From: Melastoma dodecandrum
Lineage: Eukaryota; Streptophyta; Magnoliopsida; Myrtales; Melastomataceae
Reading direction: 5' to 3'
DNA length: 64,000 nt
Assembly: GCA_029817715.1 (NCBI GenBank)
Contig: JARUPY010000310.1
Coordinates: forward strand, 248,001-312,000
Below are positions 10,672-21,047 of this stretch, piece by piece. The notes beneath the pieces are model-generated. The model saw nothing but the letters and a program-made list of their open reading frames with translations, did not search any database and was not told the origin of the DNA. Positions within the stretch are counted from its first letter, which is position 1; the number at the start of each line of letters is the position of its first letter. Position numbers and translations under genes: made by a program.

Positions 10672-11074
10672 CTACGGATGTAAGAACGGTGCGCACACGT
10701 CCCGAATTTCTTGTATAATGAAGTCGCAATGGATACATCTAATCCCAATTTCTTTGTCTAATCTCCCATCGTGGACTCCGCGGCAACACGGATCAGATTG
10801 GTACTCCTCGTCGGTGACTTTTCCTTTCTCTTGGTTGATAGCTCTTTCTTTCCGCTTTGACGTCTTCGAGGCATTGGTCGAATTCCTTCCACAAAGCTTC
10901 TAATTCGACTTCTTTCGGAGTCTTCTTAGGGACTACATCATCACCCCATTCAAAAAGCCGCTCCGTAATCTTGGGACAATCCTTTTTTTTTTCCGTAACA
11001 CATAGTTCCTTCCCCTTTCTTTTTCTTGAACTCATCTTGCCTTGCACATATGTTTGTTCCTCGCATAGATTCAC
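10672..11074 (-). pseudogene. fragment resembling CLASSY/DRD1 SNF2 remodellers, captured in the Tat element
   Basis: On the minus strand the first 93 residues include ERLFEWGDDVV and ELEALWKEFDQCLED. After a one-base frameshift near 10815 the sequence reads HDGRLDKEIGIRCIHCDF and IIQEIRDVCAPF, ending at TAG 10672-10674. In plant CLSY/DRD1 proteins, the segment just before the SNF2 ATPase has the same order: a [D/E]xELExLW[E/K][D/E]M helix, then a Cys-containing HD..LD.EIG..C..C...EI+D motif. The match is by pattern memory, not by alignment. No SNF2 helicase motif was found downstream, so only a short piece is present. CLSY/DRD1 proteins act in RNA-directed DNA methylation. Orientation is the same as the retroelement's own genes. 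Confidence 0.6.
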
Positions 11075-12375
11075 GTGAAGCGTATAGGTTGAACATAATA
11101 TATGTAAATATATTCATTCCCCTTTTTCTTCAATTCTCAAGGTAATATTGTCTCCCGTAGATATTATAGCCAAAAGGTAAAATAGGGGGCAACCTTGGGG
11201 GTACGATGAGTGAGACTTGATTTAACGATGAGTGAGACTTGATTTAAAATTGTTTTCCTGTAATAAAATCTCCCGTCCATATTTTTCTTTAACTTTGGAT
11301 CACTAGGGTGCTACTTTGATTTTTCCCACTTTATGCTTCGCGCTCGAGCACTAGCATATGGGATAGCGATGAAGTTTTGCTGTCATTTTTTTTATTTGGA
11401 AAGAAGCGACCACATTGCTTTCTGCATGTTCATGCCGTAGATTCCCTTTGGGGTTCTTGTTCGAAGGTAGATAGCTCGTCTGTTGGACCCAAGTCTTCAG
11501 TGTGCTAGGTTCATTCATCACACCATCCGTGCATGGGAAAATGTTACCTTGTAACTGAAGGATTGACGAATGCATTGAGATTTGAGACAGAGGGATATGC
11601 TCAAGAAAATTGGACAGAAGAGAGCCTCGCGCTTTGCCCGAAGATGAGAGAAAGACGCATTCCCACATATTTTCTGTTTGTCACCCTCTCCGAAATGTAT
11701 GCATCTTCTTACAGCCGAGCACAGGAACTCCACACGTGATACACACAGCAACTTAAGATTCTAAGTACAAACAGTGAAGCCAGAAACTAAGATAGGAGTG
11801 CAACCGAGCTGCCCTTTGCCAAAGGTATAATGTACGGAGAGCTTCCTTGCCCTCTTACATAGGCCACAAACAAATTGGAATCAGTTAATAGTTAAGGACT
11901 GTTTAGCAGAATGAGGCCTCAATCTTGTCATGCAGATGGCACAAGGTCGTGTGCAATATCTAGAAGCTTCCCCACATGTAGCTGTCCAGCCATGTCATTG
12001 TATTCCCTCCTTATCTCATTTATGCAGTCATGTCTCTGAGTGATCAATTCCCTCCTCTGTAAGACTGAAGCGACGATTGCAAAAATTCTTATTGCCATTT
12101 CTTTCTTTATTTTCGTAATTATAATTGCTACTTCGTTTCCTTGTCGTGAAGCTTCATCGAGAGATTGATCTTCCCACGTGTGATTTTATCGCTCGTATGC
12201 CAAGTTATCCTTATTCATTACCAGGAAGGAAACGTATCTTTTCATTTAGTAATGTTTTCCATTCACGTTCGTTCATATCCCAACTATTCATAATTTCAGG
12301 AAAACAATATCCGTGATTGGTGATTTTGATTGATTTCTATAAATGATAGACATCCAGATTCATCCCCCCCACGGC
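11075..12375. other. extra region of the Tat element between the CLASSY-like piece and the antisense promoter
   Basis: No recognised coding sequence on either strand. A short direct duplication (GATGAGTGAGACTTGATTTAA-like phrase) occurs at about 11207-11248. The stretch would be the upstream region of the plus-strand PMD gene. Confidence 0.45.
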
Positions 12376-12388
12376 ACTATAAATAGAG
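12376..12388 (+). promoter_or_regulatory. TATA box of the antisense PMD gene
   Basis: ACTATAAATAGAG is a near-perfect plant TATA box on the plus strand, preceded by a C-rich tract. It is about 940 bp upstream of the PMD start codon, with splice-like sites in between. It faces opposite to the retroelement's own transcription. It looks like a private promoter of the captured gene, not of the LTR. Confidence 0.6.
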
Positions 12389-13316
12389 GTGCGAGGAGCT
12401 CAAGATTTCACATTCCGCATTTCATGTTCTTAGGAGCAAACCTCTCTGCCACTCTACTTTTCTTAGCCTGTCGTCCAATATCCTCATTGTTTCTTGTCAC
12501 CGCAGGTTTGTATTCCATCCGTTTTTATGCTCCAGCTCCTTGATGAATTCACCCGCTTATCTAGTGATTGCTTGTATGTAACTGTGTGATTTGGACTTTA
12601 CTATTGATTATAATTATTATTTTTTTAGACAACGATGCTAACATTCTCTCAACAGGTTGCCAAACGTGTCGAGATTGGATTGCTGAGCTAATAATTGAGG
12701 TTTCATTTCACAGGCATGTCTGTGGGCCTTTCTGTAGATTTTCTTGGAGCAATAATTTTGTCTTTTACAATCCCTTTGAGAATTTGTTTTTTTTTTTTTA
12801 ATTTAACGACAACTTCATATCTTTTCGTTGTCCTTCAACTGGCAGGATTAGGGTACCCTTTTGCTTCAAATATTGTCCTCCTTCCCACTCTGCTTCCCTC
12901 ATGAATATTTCAAAGTTACCTCGTAGAGACACAAATATAAAGGTTGGTAAGTTGTCATCATTTATTTGTATAAAATTTTTAGTCCCCTTTTCTAGTGTGC
13001 AGATTATTGCCGGATATTCCCTCGGCCTTCTCCGTACACATGGGACCGTCGCCGGATTCTTCCCTCGGCCCTCCCCGTACACATGGGACCGCCGCCGGAT
13101 ATTCCCTCGGCCCTCCCCGTACACATGGGACAGCCGCCGGATTCTTCCCTCGGCCCTCCCCCGTACACATGGGACCGCCGCCGGATATTCCCTCGGCCCT
13201 CCCCGTACACATGGGACCGCCGCAGGATTCTTCCTCGGCCCTCCTTGTACGATGAGATGCTTGGCTGATATTTCATTTCACTTACTTATCCCTTTACCTG
13301 GCAGGTTGTTAAAACC
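12389..13316 (+). other. presumed 5' leader of the PMD gene, probably with introns
   Basis: Downstream of the TATA box there is a donor-like CGCAG/GTTTGT near 12505. Several acceptor-like pyrimidine-AG sites follow (TCTCAACAG near 12656, TTTCACAG near 12713, ACTGGCAG near 12845, CCTGGCAG near 13304, just before the start codon). Exact exon borders cannot be set without transcripts. The 42-bp minisatellite lies inside this leader. Confidence 0.4.
13011..13251. repeat. 42/43-bp minisatellite with alternating unit types
   Basis: About 5.7 tandem units of the type CCTCGGCCCTCCCCGTACAC plus ATGGGACCGCCGCCGGAT. Two unit variants alternate (GGATATTCCCTCGG and GGATTCTTCCCTCGG), so the array has an 85-bp two-unit higher-order period. 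GC content is well above its surroundings. Open frames across it are by-products of the repeat. Confidence 0.9.
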
Positions 13317-15155
13317 ATGGTTCATTTTACCCATAAGGTCGTTTCGGGACGTGAGTTTTTGTGTATTGCTGAAAATGACGGAGACCTCCGCAACAGAGTG
13401 GAATTAGTAGTCCATCGTCCATTGATTGGCCTGATTGCCCCACCCTGTGACAAATTGGATGAGAATCATGATAACCTCAGTCATTGGTCGCAGAAAATCT
13501 CTGAGCCTTCTTCGTTGGACATGTGGTCACTGAAGTCACTCCCTCACTCATGCATGGCGGAGCCAATACCTTCACGTTCTTTAGGGAGGAATGTCATTGC
13601 AGGAAAGTCTGAGTGGGTGCATACTCTTCGCCTCCGCGGTGAATTTGGTTTTATTCTGAAATATTGGGAATGGCTAGAAGACGCAGTCTTTCGTAATGAA
13701 GAAGTCCTCAAGAAAGCCAACATACTTGACGCCATACTTCGTTCACGCTACAGCTATGACCGCAACTCTGATGTCATGCGGGCTTTTTGTGAAGCTTGGT
13801 GTCCACAGTTCAACGTCCTCGAAACATCACGTGGAGCTTTTTCAATTTCTATATGGGATCTATATAAGCTTTGGTGGGCTTCCTATTCATGGCCGAATGT
13901 ATAAAGAGACGATCCCTAGCTTGAAAGAACTCACTGGTTCGAACTCCCGAAGCAGATATCTTCCAAAGAGCTGTACATATTTATTTCAGGCATTTTCTCG
14001 CCTTCTAGAACAAAGCACTGAGGATGACAGAAGTAGGCAGAAAAATAAAGATGTCCCGAGTAAGGAGATCGTTCCTATATCTTCTTGGATCGAGTTCTGG
14101 TTCAGAGGAGAAGAAAAATACATTAGGCCTCCTAGACGCGTATCGAAGAAGTCAAATCGTCCAAAGAAGTCTCACAACCCTGCAGGGCCAATAGCGGACG
14201 CATCTCCTTGGAGCCATAAGGAAGGAGGCGTATTTGAAGATTTGGGCATTAACGAAGAAATGCGTGTACAGACTTATCTTTCTGCCTTCATCGCATGTTG
14301 GTTATGTATATTCGTATTCCCTCGTGACGAACCATATATACGTCCGGAAACGTTCAAAGTGGCGAGCTTGATGGCAGTGGGAAAAGGTTTTAGCCTTGCG
14401 GTACCTGTGTTGGCCATCATATACCGAGGGCTGAATGAGATTTGCTACTCTTGCCGGGGTTCATAAAGTTTGTTTTCCAGTACATTATGTGTACGGATGG
14501 TTATCATTCTATTTTCAGACTCACTTTCCCGTTCCAAATGCCATCGTTGGCCCTCGGATGATTGGTTATTCTGGCGAAGGTGGGGCGCGCTACTTCGATG
14601 CTCGTGCGGCTCGCGAACTTATTCATGGCGGAGGGAACGTATATTGGTGCCATAACTTCTTTCACAGAAACGGCAGTCTTTGGATTGAGGATTCTCCTAA
14701 CTTAGATGAACATTCATTGAGCTTTTTCATAAGCATCCGGTCATGTTATTTGACATTAAGGCGTGGCAGCTCCTTTATTGTGGAACCTTATCATCCTCCA
14801 CACTTTAGCCGTCAGCTTGGGTTTTGCCAGAACATTCCGCACATACTGACACGTGACATACGATCTTCCTCGTTAGATGAAGGGCATATATTGTGGCGTC
14901 TCTCAGTGCGGAAATGCACTAATTCTCAATTGTACGTGCCTAGTGCTCCCGTTTCCTATACTGATCTGGACACATATTGTACGAAGAGGTACTCTAAATG
15001 GTGGAGAAAGAAGCATGGTGATTTCCTCCGAGAAGGGATAGAAGCACTGATTGCTGGGATACGCCATCCTCCACGTAAAGATGATGATACTCGAGAAAAG
15101 CCAACCAAGCCGGCTGGTATCACCCAAAAGAAAATATCTTTACCGCCAAATGCTG

Positions 15156-15242
15156 GTATTTATAAACACATATATCATTCATCTTCTTTTTATTATTATT
15201 TTTTTTACCCTGTTAACAAACATGTCTTGTTTTCATCAACAG
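15156..15242 (+). other. intron of the antisense PMD gene
   Basis: Donor GTATTT and acceptor TCATCAACAG with a T-rich tract before it. The length is 87 bp, and removing it joins NA and AVPSEKS in phase. Because 87 is divisible by three and has no stop, the frame also reads through it. Confidence 0.7.
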
Positions 15243-15379
15243 CTGTACCTTCTGAAAAGTCACAAACTCCAGATGACAACAGACATTTCAAGAGGCAGAG
15301 GCGTTCAAAGCATGCATCTGGGAACCTTGATCTAGTCGAAAACACGCCGGATAACATTATTCCAGCTGGCAATGAGTTG

Positions 15380-15452
15380 GTGAGCATCTCATATTATTTA
15401 AGCACATAGTTTAGACAGTTCGCATCTTATTCGACTTTGTTTACTATTGCAG
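15380..15452 (+). other. second intron of the antisense PMD gene
   Basis: Donor GTGAGC and acceptor TTACTATTGCAG. The 73-bp intron contains an in-frame stop, so it must be removed. Splicing joins GNEL to LVDELVDFMG and moves correctly from one reading frame to the next. This is strong evidence that it was a real spliced gene. Confidence 0.8.
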
Positions 15453-16268
15453 CTTGTGGATGAGTTGGTTGATTTCATGGGTGACAATGGCGAGCCTTCC
15501 GTTATTAGCCCTCTTGGTCCGGAGCTCTTAAAGCCGCTTCAGCAAGACAAGCATGCCATGAAGGAAATGATTCAGCCTAAGGAAAACAACGGCCCTTCTC
15601 ATTTTCTTGATCTAGTCTCGACTACACCAGCCATATTGTCTTTCTGTTTTGACTCTATAACCTCACGAGCATATAAGAAGTTCGCGGCTAGTATTTGGGA
15701 TGACATCAAGGAGTAGATTTCGAGGACCCCTTTCAGTAGAGGGCATGTTATTGCAGAGGAGATTAAGGATTCTCTCAAACTTATCGATAAATGTGAGCAT
15801 CTGGATCTGACTCACATTCACTTTTTGATCAAGAAGTATACAGAGAGCTCCATACGATACTCAGACTTAGCAACTACCACTAAAGGAGTGATGAGTGCCG
15901 CAAATCGTGATAAAGAGGTGGCGTTGATCATAAGTTGTCTCGTTGAAGCCAAGGCTGAAGAGAAAAGTATCATGATGGAGAAGACCAACATACAGAGCCA
16001 GCTTGCTGAAGATGAGATTCGGATTGAAGAACTCCAACGATAATTATCTGATTGCATTAAGGCCAAAGCGGATCGAGAGGATATTCTCAAGGGAGTCACA
16101 ACAAAGGCTGATGATGCGGCTGTTAAGGTTGAGGGTCTGAAGGAATCCATGCGTGTTTTGGAAGGAGTCAACGTGGTTCATGACGATGATCTTCAGTCTT
16201 TGGAAGAGCTTCGCGAGCTGATCGAGACCTCACGCGAGGAGATTGCTCAATTTACTCTGGAACCTTGA

Positions 16269-16574
16269 ACCTTTTTTTTTTATTATTTCTAGCTGATTTA
16301 TGCTTTAGACTTTGATTCTCCCATGTTATATCGGACTATAATAATCCTTTCTTTTTTAATAAGATGGTTCGGAGCTTGTGTGGACCAGGATTATTTCATT
16401 TTATTTAGCCGTTCACAGTTTATACTTGTGCGGGCCAGGAGTATTACATGAAGATCCTTTTTTTTTTAACTTTTACATTTTTTTTCTTTTGTTTTTTTTT
16501 TTTTTGCTTTATTTTTTTTTTGCTTTTTTTTTATGTCGTGCAGTTTAGGCTCATGCGACATGGAGCGTTGTTCT
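16269..16574. other. T-rich convergent 3' region between PMD gene and pol
   Basis: The PMD stop (16266-16268, plus) and the pol stop (about 16575, minus) face each other across 300 bp. The plus strand has several runs of 8-11 T. No ORF. It could serve as a termination/poly(A) zone for either strand; no perfect AATAAA was seen. Confidence 0.45.
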
Positions 16575-16835
16575 TTAGGCATAATATCGCTTCAGGAACT
16601 TTCCGTTGATCGGTCCGACTCGTACTCCATCTTGATCAACTATCTTGTAGGCGCCCCCGGTGTAAGCTTCTTGGACGACGTATGGGCCATCCCACTTTGA
16701 TGTGAATTTGCTTCCGGTCTTATGCGTGACGATTATGGGTCTTCGCACCGCCAAAACAAGGTCACCTACTTGAAAGGAGCGAGGTCGCACTTTCTTATTA
16801 AAAGACTTTGACATCCTTGCTTGATAGCATTCAAT
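16575..16835 (-). pseudogene. Tat integrase C-terminal domain
   Basis: This minus-strand 79-residue frame carries the gypsy integrase tail: RSFQVGDLVLAVRR, GSKFTSKWDGPYVVQEAY, GGAYKIVDQDG and KRYYA before the stop. It is in frame with the upstream integrase core and separated only by a TGA near 16836-16838. In the family this is the basic DNA-binding tail of the integrase. No chromodomain is present, as expected for Tat. Confidence 0.85.
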
Positions 16836-17429
16836 TCACTGCTGGGCTTCAAGACGTTTCTCATCCAAAGCTTCTAGTTCCTGTAAGCGTAGTCGCGCAT
16901 TATCCTCTTGACAAAGTCTCTCTAGTATGGCTATTCTCAGCGACGGTATTTGTCGTTCAAGTGGAAGGACTGCTTCAACGCCGTAGACCAACGAGTATGG
17001 CGTCATTTGAGTCGCGGTTCTATACGTCGTACGATATGCCCATAGAGCTTCTCCGACTCGTTCATGCCAATCTCTTCTAGCTTTATCGACTACCTTCTTT
17101 AGAAGATTGCATAACGTTTTATTGAACGCCTCCGCCAACCCGTTTGCGGCCACATAATACATGGAAGAGTTATATTGTTTGAAACCAAATTGCTCACAGA
17201 ATTTATCCATGGCCTTATTGGAGAAATTCCGGCCATTATCTGTAATGATATAGCGAAGCACGCCATAACGAAAAATAATATTATTCTTGATGAAGGTGAT
17301 CACCGTCTCTTTCTTCACCTCTCGAAAGGATGCGGCTTCGGCCCATTTGGAGAAATAGTCTGTTGCCGCCAGAATATATGAGTGACCCCCTGATGATTTG
17401 GGTGTAATGGGTCCTACGACATCTAGCCC
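16836..17429 (-). pseudogene. Tat integrase catalytic core
   Basis: The minus strand encodes the rve core. The first Asp lies just downstream of a TAG at 17430-17432 (GLDVVGPI), the second is in YIITDNGRNFSN, and the Glu is in NGLAEAFNKTL. The family helix GEALWAYRTTYRTATQMTPY follows, then YGVEAVLPLE. The catalytic D-D-E set is complete. The TAG before it replaces a position where the family has Trp (TGG to TAG), and a TGA follows at 16836-16838. An intact version would integrate the cDNA in the nucleus. Confidence 0.9.
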
Positions 17430-20400
17430 CTAGGCCTCAAATGGCCAAGATGCTATAGTTGGATGAAGTGGCTCGGGCGATTGATGGATGAAGTTGGCAT
17501 GAAACTGACATGCTTGACACTTCTTTGCATATTCCATACAATCCTTTACCATCGTCGGCCAATAATAACCCATCCTCTTCAATTGGAAGTGAAGTTTAGG
17601 ACCAGATTGATGAGCTCCACAAACTCCAGAATGCTCCTCCTCTAGTGCTTTGGTGGCTTCTTCCACTCCAAGGCATCGTAAGAATACTCCTTCAAAGGAT
17701 CGCCGATAAAGAGTATTTTTAAAATATATGAATCGAGGTGCTCTTCTCCTTACATCTACTTTTTGTCGTGGGTCGTTAAGCAGCTTTCCGTGCTCGAGAA
17801 AGTCGATGAGTGGTTGTCTCCAATCTTGGTCATCTATGTTACAAACGGATATGAGATTTATTTCGTTTGTTTCCTCCTTGTCAGGGACTGGTGGAGCCGC
17901 CCATGCTTGACATAATCTAATGCTGACCTCCTTATCTACCGAAGTAAGAGCAGAAGCAAGACTCGCCAAGGCATCTGCCTGTGCATTTTCTTTTCTCGGT
18001 ATATGACTTATTGTAATATCCGGAAACCACCCTGCGAGTTTAACTGCATAATCATGATAAGGCTCTGGCTTGCGAACCTCGTATGTGGATAGAAGTTGAT
18101 TAATCACAAGCTTGGAGTCTCCATATACCCTCAAACTATGTACTTTGTTATCCATGGCCATTTCTAGCCCAAGTATGAGAGCCTGATACTCAGCCATATT
18201 GTTTGAGCATAACTGGGTGAGGGTATATGCGTAAGGGATGATATCTCCATCGGATGTGACGAAGACAACTCCAGCTCCCGCGCCTCTTTGTGTAGCTGAC
18301 CCACCAAAGAACATCTTCCATGGAGAAGGAACATCAACCAACATTACTTCTTCATCGGGTAATTCTTCTAATACCTTCCAATTATCTGGTATAGGATGAT
18401 CTGCCAAGAAGTCAGCCAAAGCTTGTCCCTTCACAGCCTTTTGAGGAACATACAAGATCTCAAACTCTTGTAGCATAAGTGCCCATTTCGCGAGACGACC
18501 AAATAGAACTGGCCTCGACATTATATATTTGAGAGGTTCTGCCCGTGATATGAGACGAACAGAATGTGTCTGCAAATAATGTCGTAGCTTTTGAATGGCA
18601 AACATTAAAGCAAGACATGTCTTCTCAATTGGAGAGTAATTTAATTCCGCTCCGGTGAAAGTCCTGCTCAAATAATACGAGGCATTTTCTTTTCCATTAT
18701 CGTTCTCCTGAGCTAACAGAACTCCTAGCGAAGCTTCTTGTGCTGCTATATAAAGTATGAGGGGTCTTCCTTGGATTGGAGCATTTAGGACCGGTGGCTT
18801 TGACAAATAAGCCTTTATGCTGTTGAATGCATTATCACATGCTTCGTCCCACTCAAATGGAGTACCTTTCTTCATCAATCTATGAAAGGGATGGCATCGT
18901 CCGGCCAAGTTTGATATAAACCTTCGAATGTATGCAAGCTTCCCTTGAAGGCTCTTCAACTCATGTATATTTCTTGGCCCTGGCATCTTCATAATCGCAT
19001 CTATCTTTGATTGATCGACTTCAATGCCTCGATGTCGAACGATGAATCCAAGGAACTTTCCCGAAGTGACCCCAAATGCACACTTCAATGGGTTCATTTT
19101 CAGTTGGTATTTGCGCAGTCTGTCAAATACTTTTCTAAGGTCGTTAATATGATCGCGCCTTTTTCTGGATTTGACAACTAGATCATCCACGTAACACTCT
19201 ACGTTTTTGTGTAGAATATCATCAAAGATCCGTTGCATGGCCCGTTGATAAGTCGCTCCCGCATTCTTCAACCCAAAAGGCATTACCTTATAACAATATA
19301 TACTTTTTGGAGTACGAAAAGCCGTCATTTCCTCATCCTTTGGATCCATTCGGATTTGATTATATCCCGATGATCCATCCATAAAACTTAGGGCCTCATA
19401 GCCAGTGGTCGCGTCTACCATTATCTCAGTGATCGGAAGAGGAAAATCGTCCTTGGGACACACATTATTGAGATCACGAAAATCAACGCAAACTCGGAGT
19501 TGACCGTTCTTCTTCTTAACAGGTACTATATTTGCAATCCATGTTGGATATTTCACCTCCCGAATAAATCCAGCTTCAATAAGCTTGTTGACTTCGGCTT
19601 CTATCAATGGGATCAGCTCTGGGCGAAAACGTCGTTGAGCTTGCTTTATTGGTCGAACTCCGTGCTTAACAGCTAACTTATGAACCGCTATCTTCGGGTC
19701 AAGGCCGGGCATTTCCTTGTAGGTCCATGCGAAGACATCTTTGTATTCCTTCAACAGTTGGACATACAACTCTTCTTCATCAGGGGTTAAACTCGCGCTA
19801 AGGAATGTAGGGCGATGATCCCCTTCCCCCCCAAGATCGACTTCTTTCAATTCGTCAACGGTAGACCTTTTTCGGTCCTCGAATACTTCTGGAGCCTCTT
19901 CCGCATCATCCTCTTTAGGAGAAGTGTTTTCATCAACTTCAGTAATTGTGACGTGGTGGGAAGCGACAACATCATTTTCATTATCACCGTGAGACGATTC
20001 CCCTTTGCTATTGGTGGATACCCATGTTTTTGTCTTCATTTTCAGCATTTCGCCGGTAGTTACTTCAATAACTGTTCGACGCTTCATTCGAGAGGGAACT
20101 TTGCTACGAAGATCTTTTGTATCTCCTATGATAATTGGGATATCCTCCTTTTTATCAACTCTCTTCCACATCATCCGACTTTTTGGAGCTTGACCCAATT
20201 TTAATCGTGTCGACCTTCGGGCATCAATCTCTTCTTTCCGAGTGCCAAGTCTATCAAATACTAACCTTCGCTGAGACGGGACTCCAAGTCGATCAAATAC
20301 TGAAGTTCTAGTTGATTCGGCCGTACTTTCATCATCAGCTTCAATGTATTGAATCGAAGCATTCTTTGCCGGAGGGTTAACGGGCTTAGGAGTGACATAT

Positions 20401-20990
20401 CCAAGACCAAATTTCGATTTCTGATTATCACTTCTTGGATTAGTTTCTTTTGAGGCATCCCCAAGTGTCTTCAAGTCCTCAGTGTAGCCAGCTGCGGAGA
20501 TTAACCTAAATGCATTTGGATCAAACCCGTTGGTGCGCCTGTTAGGTAATGTATCTGGATAGATAATTGCCCCCTGTTTAGGTCGAACAAAACCTTTTAA
20601 AGGCGTACTCGTTTGAGCTATTGTCGTCATTTTTGTCACCGGCCAGTTCAGTTCTTTTGTCGCCACTATGTCTTCAGCATGGCTACTCACAAAAAGTGGT
20701 TCTCCAGCTTTTCGAAGGGCTCTTAGAATATAGCGCAAGATCGGCACATTCTTATCGTCTGGCTTTTCATTTTTGATCGTTGGATTAACTGAAGGTACCT
20801 CTTGTTGAATAGGTAAGACTTCTACGTCCGATTTCTTCGCGATATCCCTCACAATCGGTACAGGCTTTGGGACTTTTTCTTCAGCATTAGTACCCTTATT
20901 AAAGTAAAATTTGGCATCGGCAAAGTATGACTCCGCTTCCGTAAAGGGTTTTGCATCTGCCCATACTGTGTGGGTTACCCCATCTTTCAT
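17430..20990 (-). pseudogene. Tat pol: reverse transcriptase, gypsy RNase H, archaeal-type RNase H, integrase zinc finger
   Basis: A 1186-residue minus-strand frame. Residues 1 to about 420 are a poorly conserved linker. RT follows with LRVCVDFRDLN near 500, FMDGSSGYNQIRMDP near 535 and the active site YVDD near 598. A gypsy-type RNase H (about 740-870) lacks the usual catalytic Asp (LYIAAQEAS), which is typical for Tat. The second, archaeal-type RNase H starts near 893 with FFGGSATQRGAG: the expected D of DGS/DGA is Gly here, while NMAEYQAL and VYGDSKLV are kept. The integrase zinc finger (HSGVCGAH..., CQACQ) ends the frame. Stops on both sides (TGA near 21045, TAG at 17430) break the polyprotein. 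Confidence 0.95.
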
Positions 20991-21047
20991 AAATTTAAAG
21001 CATTGATGGAGCGTGGATGCAACAACTCCATATTCATGTAGCCATGG

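Larger units (their letters stand above)
13317..16268 (+). pseudogene. plant mobile domain (PMD) protein gene, antisense inside the Tat element
   Basis: The start ACCATGG is in good context. A plus-strand gene follows with PMD-family motifs in order: WVHTLRLRGEFGFILKYWEW, VLKKANILDAILRSRYSYDR, FCEAWCPQFNVLETSRGAFS, GGLPIHGRMY, VPVLAIIYRGLNEI, CFPVHYVYGWL and LIHGGGNVYW. A basic linker and an acidic/heptad C-terminus (about 15830-16260) with coiled-coil character come after. Two GT-AG introns (15156-15242 and 15380-15452) join in correct phase. Damage: one extra T near 13872 and one near 14444 shift the frame; TAG at 15714 and TAA at 16041 are in-frame stops; the final TGA is at 16266-16268. 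PMD proteins include MAIN/MAIL1, nuclear proteins linked to transcription control and transposon silencing; the domain is also known in transposons. The family call is firm; function in the element is unknown. Confidence 0.85.

Noticed and set aside
12901..13407. Plus-strand ORF of 168 codons over the 42-bp minisatellite
   Set aside because: Openness comes from the repeat, whose GC-rich units lack stops in several frames on both strands. No domain; it overlaps the PMD leader.
13920..13945. tRNA-like TTCGAAC box
   Set aside because: GGTTCGAACTCCCG occurs inside the PMD coding region; no acceptor stem or anticodon arm can be drawn around it.
17430..17435. Programmed stop readthrough between RT and integrase of the Tat element
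   Set aside because: Three different in-frame stops and a gag-pol frameshift occur in the same element, and each stop is a single transition from the common codon. Decay is simpler than recoding.
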